From Phenylobacterium sp. (GTDB taxonomy: Bacteria > Pseudomonadota > Alphaproteobacteria > Caulobacterales > Caulobacteraceae), in the NCBI GenBank assembly GCA_004799545.1, contig SSMU01000008.1, forward strand, positions 1-64,000: DNA of 64,000 nt, in the 5' to 3' direction. Under the pieces are notes generated by a model. That model made no database searches. It worked only from the letters and a program-made list of their open reading frames with translations, and was not told where the DNA came from. Position 1 is the first letter of the stretch, and the number at the start of each line of letters is the position of its first letter. Below, piece after piece: positions 8,578 through 16,976 of this stretch. A program made the position numbers and the translations under genes.

Positions 8578-8612
8578 AATATACACTCTGTATATTATGC
8601 AGCCTGTATATT
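8578..8612. promoter_or_regulatory. TetR operator with three half-sites in a divergent promoter
   Basis: AATATACA (8578-8585) and TGTATATT (8589-8596) form a perfect inverted repeat with a 3-base spacer. A third identical half-site, TGTATATT, lies at 8605-8612, 16 bases further on. They fill most of the 57-base gap between the methyltransferase-like gene and the TetR gene. The last half-site doubles as a -10-like TATATT seven bases from the TetR ATG. Confidence 0.75.
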
Positions 8613-8619
8613 CAAGCGC

Positions 8620-9213
8620 ATGGACTCCCCCGCGCCCGCCCTCTCCACCAAGCGCGATCGCACCAAGGCCGCCCTGGTCGAGGCCTTCTGGTCCCTGGTC
8701 GACGAGCAGGGCTTCGCGGCGGCGAGCCTCGAGGCGGTGGCGCGGCGCGCCGGCATGAGCCGCGGCGCGATCTATTCCAACTTCGCCTCGCGGGCCGAGC
8801 TGCTGCTGGCGGCCGCCAGCGCGCGGGGGCTGAACATCAACCGCGACTTCAGCCGGCCCGGGACCCTGGCGCAGCAGCTGGCTTGGTTCGCCGAGGGCCT
8901 GGTCGCCGCCCTGCCCAGCGCGCCGGGGACCCAACTCTGGCACGCCGAGCTGTTGCTGCACATCGCCACAGACCCGGCGCTGAAGGCCCATGTCGCGGAG
9001 GGCTTCGCGGGCCTCTTCGAGGTCATGGCCGGCCAACTGGAAGCCCAGCACGGGGGCCAGCTCGCCCTGCCCGCCCACAGCCTGGCGCTGGCCATCCAGT
9101 CCATGGCCATGGGTTTCGTCTATCAGGCGATCCTCAGTCCGCAGGCCGTCCCGCCCTCGGCGGTGTTCGAGGCCTATGCGGCCTTGGCGCAGGGCGCCCT
9201 GCGCAGGCCCTGA
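8620..9213 (+). CDS. TetR/AcrR family transcriptional regulator
   Basis: A 197-residue regulator. The N-terminal helix-turn-helix spans residues ~12-58 (EAFWSLVDEQGFAAASLEAVARRAGMSRGAIYSNF, in pieces), with the family pattern of G.iY.nF at the recognition helix. The remainder is a helical ligand-binding domain with no recognisable pocket motif. No Shine-Dalgarno sequence precedes the ATG, and a TATATT ends only seven bases upstream, so the transcript is probably leaderless or nearly so. The divergent methyltransferase-like gene and the half-sites between them suggest local, self-limiting repression. Confidence 0.92.
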   Translation: MDSPAPALSTKRDRTKAALVEAFWSLVDEQGFAAASLEAVARRAGMSRGAIYSNFASRAELLLAAASARGLNINRDFSRPGTLAQQLAWFAEGLVAALPSAPGTQLWHAELLLHIATDPALKAHVAEGFAGLFEVMAGQLEAQHGGQLALPAHSLALAIQSMAMGFVYQAILSPQAVPPSAVFEAYAALAQGALRRP

Positions 9214-9255
9214 ACCCCCGGCCACCCGCTTCGCCGACGCCGTCCAATCACAAAA

Positions 9256-9407
9256 GATTCAACGAGCCATCGAGTCGCGCCCCCACCGCGGCGGCTTGTA
9301 CGCGATTCAGAAATCAGATTAACGATTCTCCGGGACGGGACATCACTCATTAACCAGTCTTAAATTAACTCGCTGGCAAGTTATGCAGCGAGGGTCGAAG
9401 CGGATTC
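9256..9407 (+). promoter_or_regulatory. ctrA upstream region with GANTC cluster and TTAA half-sites
   Basis: Between the TetR stop and the ctrA start lie five GANTC sites, the CcrM methylation target: 9256-9260, 9272-9276, 9304-9308, 9324-9328 and 9403-9407. In the same 237 bases are TTAA half-sites at 9319-9322, 9350-9353, 9360-9363 and 9365-9368. In Caulobacter the ctrA P1 promoter is controlled by methylation state and GcrA, while CtrA itself represses P1 and activates P2, so the arrangement matches. The closest half-site pair is spaced by six bases rather than the usual seven. Confidence 0.65.
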
Positions 9408-9450
9408 AAAGAATTCGTGTGTCGTTGCGGGAATAGGGTAGGAGAGCCTG

Positions 9451-10146
9451 ATGCGCGTACTGTTGATCGAGGACGACAGCGCAACCGCGCAGAGCATCGA
9501 ACTGATGCTCAAGTCGGACGGTTTCAACGTCTATACCACCGACCTCGGTGAGGAAGGCGTCGACCTCGGCAAGATCTACGACTACGACCTGATCCTGCTC
9601 GACCTGAACCTGCCCGACATGAGCGGCATGGACGTGCTGCGCACCCTGCGGGTCGGCAAGATCAACACGCCGATCATGATCCTCTCCGGCACCTCCGAGA
9701 TCGAGACGAAGGTGAAGACCTTCTCCGGCGGCGCCGACGACTACATGACCAAGCCGTTCCACAAGGACGAGCTGGTGGCCCGCATCCATGCGGTGGTCCG
9801 TCGCTCCAAGGGCCACGCCCAGTCGGTGATCAAGACCGGCGACATCGTGGTCAACCTCGACGCCAAGACCGTCGAAGTGAACGGCATGCGGGTCCACCTG
9901 ACCGGCAAGGAATACCAGATGCTGGAGCTGCTCTCGCTCCGCAAGGGCACGACGCTGACCAAGGAGATGTTCCTGAACCATCTCTACGGCGGCATGGACG
10001 AGCCGGAGCTGAAGATCATCGACGTGTTCATCTGCAAGCTGCGCAAGAAGCTGGCGGCCGCCGCCCACGGCAAGCACCACATCGAGACGGTCTGGGGCCG
10101 CGGCTACGTGCTGCGCGACCCGCAAGAGGGCCAGGTCGCCGCCTGA
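9451..10146 (+). CDS. ctrA: Cell cycle master response regulator CtrA
   Basis: A 231-residue OmpR-type response regulator: receiver domain at residues 1-~120 with acidic pocket ED at 8-9, phosphoacceptor D51 (in [13 protein letters not shown]) and conserved T/K in the latter half, then a winged-helix DNA-binding domain from ~125 to 222 ([24 protein letters not shown]). The sequence is nearly identical to Caulobacter CtrA as I know it, including the FHKDE and [18 protein letters not shown] stretches. CtrA blocks replication initiation and activates flagellar, pilus and division genes at TTAA-N7-TTAA sites. It sits after a GANTC-rich promoter region and before a strong terminator, so it is probably monocistronic. 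GGAGAG precedes the ATG. Confidence 0.98.
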   Translation: MRVLLIEDDSATAQSIELMLKSDGFNVYTTDLGEEGVDLGKIYDYDLILLDLNLPDMSGMDVLRTLRVGKINTPIMILSGTSEIETKVKTFSGGADDYMTKPFHKDELVARIHAVVRRSKGHAQSVIKTGDIVVNLDAKTVEVNGMRVHLTGKEYQMLELLSLRKGTTLTKEMFLNHLYGGMDEPELKIIDVFICKLRKKLAAAAHGKHHIETVWGRGYVLRDPQEGQVAA

Positions 10147-10172
10147 ACGAAGTACGACGGGGAGAGCTAGGG

Positions 10173-10206
10173 CGCCCGCCTCGCGAGAGGCGGGCGTTTT
10201 CGTTTT
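10173..10206 (+). terminator. Rho-independent terminator of ctrA
   Basis: A perfect 10-bp stem, CGCCCGCCTC (10173-10182) with GAGGCGGGCG (10187-10196), closes on a GCGA loop and is followed by TTTTCGTTTT. It starts 27 bases after the ctrA stop codon. This is the best terminator in the window. Confidence 0.92.
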
Positions 10207-10251
10207 CCGCAAGTCCCCGCTAGGGTGCGCGCGTTCTTGGGGAGGGACGCC

Positions 10252-12630
10252 ATGGGACGCCTGCTAGCGCTGGTCGCGGCCTTGATCGCGGCGGCGGCGA
10301 TCGCCTGGACGGTCCAGCAGGCGCCGAAGCCGCTCCCGGCGACTGCGGCGGCCACCGCCTTCTCGGCCGAGCGGGCCATGGCCGACATCAAGGCCTTCGC
10401 CGCCGTCCCGCACCCGATCAGCACGGCGGCCAACCACGCCAGCCGCGACTATCTGCTCGGTCGGATGACCGCGCTCGGCCTCGCGCCGCAGATGCGCCGC
10501 GGCGTCGGCTTCGAGGCGCCCCGCTTCGCGCCGAACGTGCTGGTCGGCGGCAATGTGGAGGACCTGGTGGGCGTGCTGCCCGGGCGCGACCGCGCGGCGC
10601 CGGCGGTGGCGCTGATGGCCCACTACGACAGCGTGCCTGGATCGTCGGGCGCCGCGGACGACGGCGCGGGCGCGGCCTCTGCGCTGGAGATCGTGCGCGC
10701 GCTGAAGGCGAACGGGACGCCGGCGCGCGACGTGATGGTGATCCTGACCGACGGCGAGGAGGCGGGGCTGCTCGGCGCGCGGGCCTTCTTCGAGCGCGAT
10801 CCCCTGGCCAGGCGCGTGGGCTACCTGTTCAACATGGAGGCGCGCGGCGACGCGGGCCGGGTGCAGATGTTCCAGACCGGCGCCGCCGCCGGCGGGACCA
10901 TCGCGCTCCTGCGCCGAACGGCCGTGCGGCCGCAGGCGACCTCGCTCTCCAGCTATGTCTACGAGCGGATGCCCAACGACACGGACTTCACCGTGTCCAA
11001 GGCCGCCCACGTCCCGGGCATGAACTTCGCCTTCTCGGGCCGCCAGTTCGACTACCACGCCCCAAGCTCGGTCCCGGCGACGCTCGACGGCGGGACGCTG
11101 CAGGACATGGGCCAGCAGGTGCTGGCGCCCGCCCGCGCCGCGGCCTTCGACCCCGCGCTTCCGGCCGCGGCGCCCGACCTCGTCTACAGCCAGGTGTTCG
11201 GCGACCTCATCCTCGCCTATCCGCAGGCGGTGGGTTGGCTGGTCCTGCTGGCGGCGGCGGCGCTGATCGGCCTCGCCGTGGTGCGGGCCCGCCGCGTCGA
11301 GGCCTTCCCCTGGACCGACGTGGCCAGCGGCGCCGGCGCGGCCTTGTTCGCAGTGACCAGCGCCATGGCGGTGCTGCACTTCGCCCGCCGTCTGACGGGC
11401 TCCGAATTCGGCTACCTCGAGCAGCGCTTCCTGCTGGCCCAGGTCACCCGCTGGGAGATCGCGGTGCTGCTGCTGGGCCTCGGCGTGCTGCTGGCCGCCA
11501 TCTCCGAGATCGGCCGCGGCCGACGCAAGATCGCCCTGCTGCCGCTGGCCGCCGGCCTGGCGTCCTCGGCGTTCGGCGGCTTCGACGCGGTCGGGCTCGG
11601 GATGGGCGTCGTCGCCGCGGTGATCGGCATCGCCGCCTATGGCCGGCCGGTCAGCCGCGCGGGCGCCTGGACCGGCGCCCTGGCCCTCGGCCTCGTCCTG
11701 GCGATCGCCGCCCAGATCGCCGCCTGGCCCATCGCCTTCGTCTTCGCCTGGCCGGTGGCGGTCGGCGCAGTCGCCGCGGCGCTCACCGACCTCTCGGAGC
11801 GGCGCCCGCCCCTGTCGCTGGTGATCCTCGCCGTGCTCTCGGCCCTGACCCTCGGCTGGCTGGGCGGCTTCGTGCACGGCGCCTTCATCAGCCTCGACCT
11901 CGTGGAGCTGGTCACCATCACCCTGGTGGGCGCGGCGGCGGTGATCTGGCCGCTGGCCCAGCCGGCGGAGGGCGCCCCACCCGAGCGGCTGATCGGCCCG
12001 GCGCTGATCATCGTGGGCCTCGCCGTCACCGTCGCCGTGCGGGTGAACGACCCCTACAATGCCCGCTACCCGCGGGTGACGGAGGTCGCCTACGAGATCG
12101 ACCAGGACGCGCACAAGGCCTGGCGCGCCTCCTACACCTCCGACCGCGCGCCCTGGACCGCCGAGGTGCTGACTGCGGACGGCGGGCGCGTCGCGAGGAA
12201 GCCCGGGCTGCGCGGGCGAACCTATGACGCCGCGCCTGCGCCCTACATCGACCTGCCGCCGGCGCAGCTCACGCTCGCCAAGAGCGCCGACGGCGTGGTG
12301 CTGCACGTCGTCCCGCCGCTGGGGGCCCGGGTGGTCGACCTGAAGCTGAAGTCCGACACGGTCTTCGCCCTGGTTGGCGCGGACGGCGCGCCCACCAACC
12401 TGCCGGTCAAGCCGGGCGACGAGCTCTTGGTCCGCTGGTCGACCGCGCAGGACGGCTTCGACCTCACCCTGCGGCCGATCGGCCCCGGCAAGCTCACGGT
12501 GTCATACAGCGCGACGGTGGAGCGCTGGCCGGCCCAGGCCAAGCCGCTACCGCCGCGGCCGAAGGACGTCATGGCCTTCGACCTCTCTGACTCGACGGTG
12601 ATCGAGGGCAGCCGGAGCTTTTCGTGGTGA
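10252..12630 (+). CDS. M28 family zinc peptidase with large membrane domain
   Basis: A 792-residue protein. An N-terminal hydrophobic segment (3-19) is followed by an M28 aminopeptidase domain (~40-310) with metal ligands H124 and D126 (in AHYDSVPG), D136 (GAADDGAG) and E169/E170 (TDGEEAGLLG), and a later YHAPSS histidine. From ~330 to ~600 come about eight hydrophobic helices, then a soluble C-terminal domain of ~190 residues. This layout resembles the eukaryotic vacuolar/ER M28 proteases (Pff1/Fxna) and their bacterial relatives. GGGGAGGG precedes the chosen ATG by 6 bases; a GTG at 10225 would add nine residues. It is probably a cell-envelope peptidase acting outside the cytoplasm. Confidence 0.9.
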   Translation: MGRLLALVAALIAAAAIAWTVQQAPKPLPATAAATAFSAERAMADIKAFAAVPHPISTAANHASRDYLLGRMTALGLAPQMRRGVGFEAPRFAPNVLVGGNVEDLVGVLPGRDRAAPAVALMAHYDSVPGSSGAADDGAGAASALEIVRALKANGTPARDVMVILTDGEEAGLLGARAFFERDPLARRVGYLFNMEARGDAGRVQMFQTGAAAGGTIALLRRTAVRPQATSLSSYVYERMPNDTDFTVSKAAHVPGMNFAFSGRQFDYHAPSSVPATLDGGTLQDMGQQVLAPARAAAFDPALPAAAPDLVYSQVFGDLILAYPQAVGWLVLLAAAALIGLAVVRARRVEAFPWTDVASGAGAALFAVTSAMAVLHFARRLTGSEFGYLEQRFLLAQVTRWEIAVLLLGLGVLLAAISEIGRGRRKIALLPLAAGLASSAFGGFDAVGLGMGVVAAVIGIAAYGRPVSRAGAWTGALALGLVLAIAAQIAAWPIAFVFAWPVAVGAVAAALTDLSERRPPLSLVILAVLSALTLGWLGGFVHGAFISLDLVELVTITLVGAAAVIWPLAQPAEGAPPERLIGPALIIVGLAVTVAVRVNDPYNARYPRVTEVAYEIDQDAHKAWRASYTSDRAPWTAEVLTADGGRVARKPGLRGRTYDAAPAPYIDLPPAQLTLAKSADGVVLHVVPPLGARVVDLKLKSDTVFALVGADGAPTNLPVKPGDELLVRWSTAQDGFDLTLRPIGPGKLTVSYSATVERWPAQAKPLPPRPKDVMAFDLSDSTVIEGSRSFSW

Positions 12631-12655
12631 CGCGGGGGCGCTAGGGCTTCGCCCC

Positions 12656-13006
12656 ATGAGCGACATCACCATCTTCCACAACCCGAGCTGCGGGACCTCG
12701 CGCAACACCCTGGCCCTGCTGCAGGAAAAGGGCCTCGCGCCCAAGATCGTGGAGTACCTCAAGGCCGGCTGGACCGAGCCGCAGCTCCAGGCCCTGTTCC
12801 GGCAGATGGGCGTCTCGGCGCGCGACGTCCTGCGGGTTCGCGGCACCGACGCGGAAGCCCGCGGCCTGACCGACCCCAAGGCCTCGGACGCCGCGATCCT
12901 CAAGGCCATGACCGAGAACCCGGTGCTGGTCGAGCGGCCGATCGTGGTCACCCCGAAGGGCGCGGCCCTGTGCCGTCCCGTCGAGCGGGTGCTGGACCTG
13001 CTCTGA
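12656..13006 (+). CDS. arsC: ArsC family arsenate reductase (glutaredoxin-dependent type)
   Basis: A 116-residue thioredoxin-fold protein of the plasmid R773 ArsC type: FHNPSCGTSRNTL contains the catalytic cysteine C12, and the conserved RPIVVTPKGAALCRP segment follows near residue 94. ArsC reduces arsenate to arsenite using glutathione and glutaredoxin. There is no ars operon around it (no arsR, arsB or acr3), and it begins 25 bases after the M28 peptidase stop, so it may be a stand-alone housekeeping member such as the YfgD group rather than a true arsenic-resistance gene. Confidence 0.88.
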   Translation: MSDITIFHNPSCGTSRNTLALLQEKGLAPKIVEYLKAGWTEPQLQALFRQMGVSARDVLRVRGTDAEARGLTDPKASDAAILKAMTENPVLVERPIVVTPKGAALCRPVERVLDLL

Positions 13007-13103
13007 CGGCCGGACTATCCGACCGATCCTACGCTCTTGATTCTAGACCACGATTCAGCGACGGGCGTTTCCGCACCATCGCATCGTGCTCTAGGATGCG
13101 GTC

Positions 13104-13907
13104 ATGGGGCTGAACGCCAGGATCTCGACATATGTGAAAGGGGCCGTCGCGACGTGGTCGGAAGAGCCCGACACGGGCGTCGTGAACACCCTGCTGCGGG
13201 TGCTCGGCCGCTGGCGACAGCAGCTGATCCTCGACGCCTACCTGCGCCAGCACGGCGCGATCATCTGGAGCGGCCCGTTCAAGGGCATGGAGTACGTCTC
13301 GACCGCCACCGAAGGCGCACTGCTGCCGCGGCTGCTGGGTAGCTACGAGTCAGAGCTGCACCGGCACCTGCAGGCCTTCGCGGCCGAGGATCTTGAATGC
13401 GTGATCGATGTGGGCTGCGCGGAGGGCTACTACGCCGTCGGCCTGGCGCGGATGATGCCCAAGGTGACCGTCTACGCCCATGACATCGCGGAGAAGGCGC
13501 TCATCGCCTGCCGCGAACTGGCCGCCAAGAACGGCGTGGCCGACCGGGTGATCGTGGGCGGCGAGTTCAAGCCCACGGACTTCGAGGCCTTCGCCGGCCG
13601 GCGGACCCTGGTCATGGTCGACGCCGAGGGCGCCGAGCTCGACGTCCTGCAGCCCGAGCTCAGCCCGGCGCTGGCGGGACTCAGCCTGATCGTCGAGACC
13701 CACGACGTCTACCGCCCGGGAGCGCTCGCCACCCTCGTGCAGCGCTTCATGCCGACCCACCACATCGTGCGGGTGGACCAGCACTACATGCCCTTCGAGC
13801 CGCCGCCGTGGTTCCGCGACATGCCGCACCTGGACCGTCTGCTGGCGGTCTGGGAATGGCGTCTCGCCCCGACGCCCTGGCTGGTCATGCGGCCGAAGGC
13901 GGCCTGA
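13104..13907 (+). CDS. Class I SAM-dependent methyltransferase-like protein
   Basis: A 267-residue protein with a Rossmann methyltransferase core from about residue 95: motif I is CVIDVGCAEGYYAVGLA (~98-114), an acidic D at the end of strand 2 (YAHDIAEKAL, ~132) and the LVMVDAEGAELDVL stretch (~172), which resembles the FkbM group. The N-terminal 90 residues are helical and unassigned. Two GATTC (GANTC) sites lie in the 97 bases upstream. The substrate is unknown; O-methylation of a sugar or similar would fit FkbM relatives. Confidence 0.7.
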   Translation: MGLNARISTYVKGAVATWSEEPDTGVVNTLLRVLGRWRQQLILDAYLRQHGAIIWSGPFKGMEYVSTATEGALLPRLLGSYESELHRHLQAFAAEDLECVIDVGCAEGYYAVGLARMMPKVTVYAHDIAEKALIACRELAAKNGVADRVIVGGEFKPTDFEAFAGRRTLVMVDAEGAELDVLQPELSPALAGLSLIVETHDVYRPGALATLVQRFMPTHHIVRVDQHYMPFEPPPWFRDMPHLDRLLAVWEWRLAPTPWLVMRPKAA

Positions 13908-13989
13908 GCGCCTTCCGTCGCGGCGAACGCGGCGCCATGATGATCCTCCAAGGCGCGCGGACCAGACGCGCCGGGCGATGGAGGATGCA

Positions 13990-15501
13990 ATGGCTGACGA
14001 TCTGGCGCGCGCGCCGCGGGCGCTGACCGATGTGGTCCGGACGCGCGACGGACCGGTCCGCGGTTCCGTCGAGGACGGCCTGCAGGTGTTCAAGGGCCTG
14101 CGCTACGCCGCTCCGCCCATCGGGCTCGCCCGCTTCAAGCCTCCGGCTCCGCTCGCGCCCTGGACCGAGCCCGCCGAGGCCTCGGCCTATGGCGCGCCGG
14201 CCATCCAGTCGGGCCTGGCGCCCGGCGAGCGCCGCACCTCGCCCGCCGATCCGCCCGCGCCGGACGAACCCGCCTCCTCCGAGGACTGCCTGTTCCTCAA
14301 CCTCTGGACGCCCGGGCTCGATGCGGCCAAGCGCCCGGTGATGGTCTGGCTGCACGGCGGCGGCTTCGCCAACGGCTCCGGCGGCGCGGCGATGTACGAT
14401 GGCGCAGCCCTGGCCCGGCAGGGGGATGCGGTGCTGGTGACCGTCAACCACCGGCTGAACGTCTTCGGTTACCTGCATCTCGGCGAGGCGTTCGGGCCCG
14501 ACTACGCCCAGTCCGGCGTCGCCGGCATGCTCGACATCGTCCAGGCCCTGGAATGGGTGCGCGACAACATCGCGGCGTTCGGGGGCGATCCGGCCAATGT
14601 CACCATCTTCGGCGAGAGCGGCGGCGGCTGGAAGGTCTCCCTGCTGCTGGCCATGCCGGCCGCCCGCGGCCTGTTCGCCAAGGCGATCATCCAGAGCGGC
14701 CCCGGCCTCACCGCCAAGCCAACAACCGAAGCCGACAAGGTGGCCCGCCAGCTGCTCGCCGAGCTCGGCGTCGAGACGCCCGAAGCCCTGGCGGCGCTGG
14801 CCACCGAGACGATCTCCTACGCCAGCGTGAAGGTCCCAGGCGAGGCCATGCGGCTCTACACGCCGGTGCTCGACGGCGCCGCCATCCCGCGCCATCCCTT
14901 CGAGCCGGACGCCAGCCCGCTGAACGCCGACGTCCCGGTGCTGATCGGCACCAACAAGGACGAGAACACCCTCTTCCTGTTCAGCCATCCGCGATTCGGC
15001 GACTTCGGGCCGGAGGACATCGCCAAGCTGGCCAAGAGCACGGTCGGTGACCGCGCCGACGACCTGGTGGCGGCGCTGCGCCGCGCCTATCCGGACTATT
15101 CCGACACCCACATCTACGCCGCCGTCGGCACCACGACCGGCATGTGGGGCAATTCGGTCAAGCTCGCCGAGCGCAAGGCCGCGCAAGGGTCCGCCCCCGC
15201 TTACATGTACCTCCTCACCTGGGAGACGCCGGTGGCGAAGGGGCGGCTGCGCTCGCCGCACGCGGTCGAGATCCCCCTGGTGTTCGACAACGTCGAGAAG
15301 GCCCGCAACTTCGTGGGCCGCGGCGAGGGGCCGGAGGTGCTGGCCCGGCAGATGTCGGCCGCCTGGCTGGCCTTCGCCCGCACCGGGGATCCGGGCTGGC
15401 CGGCCTATGACGCCACGACCCGCGCCACCATGATCTTCGACCTCGAGAGCCGGTTGGAGCCGGACCCGCTCGCCGAGGTGCGGCAGGTGCTGCAGGCCTA
15501 G
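13990..15501 (+). CDS. Carboxylesterase, type B family
   Basis: A 503-residue alpha/beta hydrolase of the carboxylesterase/lipase type. It has the EDCLFLNLW segment, the oxyanion HGGGF motif, the nucleophile elbow GESGGG (S210, with G replacing the usual A after the serine), an acidic residue in NKDEN, and a catalytic His in SPHAVEIPLVF. GGAGG sits 5 bases before the ATG at 13990, preferred over the ATG at 13978. There is no signal peptide, so it is predicted cytoplasmic. Only 21 bases separate it from the next gene, so the two are probably co-transcribed. Substrates are esters of unknown identity. Confidence 0.93.
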   Translation: MADDLARAPRALTDVVRTRDGPVRGSVEDGLQVFKGLRYAAPPIGLARFKPPAPLAPWTEPAEASAYGAPAIQSGLAPGERRTSPADPPAPDEPASSEDCLFLNLWTPGLDAAKRPVMVWLHGGGFANGSGGAAMYDGAALARQGDAVLVTVNHRLNVFGYLHLGEAFGPDYAQSGVAGMLDIVQALEWVRDNIAAFGGDPANVTIFGESGGGWKVSLLLAMPAARGLFAKAIIQSGPGLTAKPTTEADKVARQLLAELGVETPEALAALATETISYASVKVPGEAMRLYTPVLDGAAIPRHPFEPDASPLNADVPVLIGTNKDENTLFLFSHPRFGDFGPEDIAKLAKSTVGDRADDLVAALRRAYPDYSDTHIYAAVGTTTGMWGNSVKLAERKAAQGSAPAYMYLLTWETPVAKGRLRSPHAVEIPLVFDNVEKARNFVGRGEGPEVLARQMSAAWLAFARTGDPGWPAYDATTRATMIFDLESRLEPDPLAEVRQVLQA

Positions 15502-15522
15502 GGTCCGACTTGGGGGAGAGCG

Positions 15523-16935
15523 ATGCCGACACGCAAGGATGTCCTGCAGGGCGCGGCTGCGCTTGCCCTGAGCTCGTCGCCCGCGCTCACCGGCGCGGCG
15601 CGGGCGGCCGAGGCGGCGGGGTTCTCCGACCGGATCACCCGTCACCTGCCCGGCGCCGATCAGGTCTGGGCCTGGCAGAAGCAGCTCGCCGGTTGGGCGC
15701 CCTGCTTCACCGGCGGCGCGAGCCACAAGGCCTGGGTCGACTGGCTGGGCTCGCGGCTGCAGGCGGCGGGCGTCACGCCGCGCCGCCAGACCTTCCACTT
15801 CCCCTACTGGCAGCCGCACAGCTACGGCCTCTGGCTCGACGGCCAGCCGGTGCATTCCACCGGCTATCGGCCGCATTCCGGCGCAACCGGTCCGGCTGGC
15901 GTCACCGCCGACATGGCCTACGTGGGCCGCAGCCCGTCCGTCGACTTCTCAGCCGCGGCCGGCAAGATCGCCCTGGTCGACGTCGCGCCCCTGCAGCGCC
16001 CGGGCGCCGAGGCCATGACCACGCCGGTGCAGACCGGCATGGGCGCGCCCAACCTCGATCCGGCCGTCAAGGCCGGCGCCAAGGCGGTGGTCTACATCTG
16101 GAACGGCTTCTCCGACGCCAACGCCCAGTGGCAGATGCAGCCCTTCTTCGGCCCCCCGACCGCGGTCCCGACGCTGTGGGTCGGCCACGCCGCCGGCGAG
16201 CGGCTGAAGGCCGCCGCGGCCAAGGGCGCGAAGCTGAAGTTCGTGCTCGACGCCACGGTGCACGAGGACACCCCCTCCGACACCGTCTGGGGCGTGCTGC
16301 CCGGCGCCAGCGACGAGGTGGTGGTGATCAACACCCACACCGACGGCTGCAACGCCACCGAGGAGAACGGCGGCCTCGCTGTCACCTCGCTCGCTTGGGC
16401 GCTCTCGCGGCTGCCCAAAGCCGAGCGGCGCAAGACCTACGTCTTCCTGATGACCACCGGCCACTTCTCCCACGGCTTCATCCGCGGCGTGGAGAGCTGG
16501 CAGAAGGAGAACCCAGAGCTGATGGCCAAGGCCGTCGCCTGCATGACCTGCGAGCACCTGGGCGCCCGCGAATGGCGCGACGTGGCGGGTGTCTACAAGG
16601 ATACCGGCGGCTTCACCCCGGGCACGGCCTACACCTGGACCCAGCCCATGGCGCGCCTGTTCACCGAGGTCGCCGAGGCCAGCCACGCCGCCCCGATGAC
16701 CGCCGTCGATCCCACCGCCCCCGGCCAGCGGTTCTACGGCGAGGGCGCCGCCTTCTGGCGGGCCGGGGTGCCGACCGTCGCCTACATCACCGGCCCCGAC
16801 TACCTGATGGCCGCCCCTCCGAAAGGCGGCGAGATCGACAAGCTCGACAAGGCCCGCCTGCACCAGGAGCTGGTGGTCTTCGCCCGCACGCTGGAGCGGA
16901 TCGATCAGATGTCGAAGGCGGAGATCAGGGGGTAA
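15523..16935 (+). CDS. Exported M28-type peptidase-like protein with PA-like domain
   Basis: A 470-residue protein with a cleavable N-terminus (TRKDVLQGAAALALSSS; an RK pair followed by a hydrophobic run, cleavage near ARAAEA) that could use Tat or Sec. Residues ~95-245 look like a protease-associated insert; the following segment VVVINTHTDGCNATEENGG (~262) corresponds to the metal-binding H.D...DN motif of M28 enzymes, with the H/D pair and E/N variants present. CEHLGAREW near residue 342 could supply another ligand. Some metal ligands deviate from canonical M28, so catalysis is uncertain. GGGGGAG precedes the ATG. Confidence 0.72.
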   Translation: MPTRKDVLQGAAALALSSSPALTGAARAAEAAGFSDRITRHLPGADQVWAWQKQLAGWAPCFTGGASHKAWVDWLGSRLQAAGVTPRRQTFHFPYWQPHSYGLWLDGQPVHSTGYRPHSGATGPAGVTADMAYVGRSPSVDFSAAAGKIALVDVAPLQRPGAEAMTTPVQTGMGAPNLDPAVKAGAKAVVYIWNGFSDANAQWQMQPFFGPPTAVPTLWVGHAAGERLKAAAAKGAKLKFVLDATVHEDTPSDTVWGVLPGASDEVVVINTHTDGCNATEENGGLAVTSLAWALSRLPKAERRKTYVFLMTTGHFSHGFIRGVESWQKENPELMAKAVACMTCEHLGAREWRDVAGVYKDTGGFTPGTAYTWTQPMARLFTEVAEASHAAPMTAVDPTAPGQRFYGEGAAFWRAGVPTVAYITGPDYLMAAPPKGGEIDKLDKARLHQELVVFARTLERIDQMSKAEIRG

Positions 16936-16940
16936 CCCCC

Positions 16941-16968
16941 GCTCATCCCGGCGAAAGCCGGGATGAGC
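16941..16968. repeat. Perfect 12-bp hairpin between convergent genes
   Basis: GCTCATCCCGGC (16941-16952), GAAA loop, GCCGGGATGAGC (16957-16968). It fills the 41-base gap between two convergent stop codons. It has no T-tract, but a stem this stable may terminate transcription from both sides. This exact kind of palindrome is, from general knowledge, recurrent in Caulobacterales and other alphaproteobacterial intergenic regions. Confidence 0.8.
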
Positions 16969-16976
16969 GGATTGGG

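Noticed and set aside
9350..9363. Canonical CtrA box in the ctrA promoter
   Set aside because: TTAA-N6-TTAA, not N7. Kept only as half-sites.
12656..13006. Arsenic-resistance operon
   Set aside because: Only an ArsC-like gene is present; no arsR, arsB, acr3 or arsH is near.
16941..16968. Certain Rho-independent terminator
   Set aside because: The stem is perfect but no T-tract follows on either strand; reported as a repeat with possible terminator activity.
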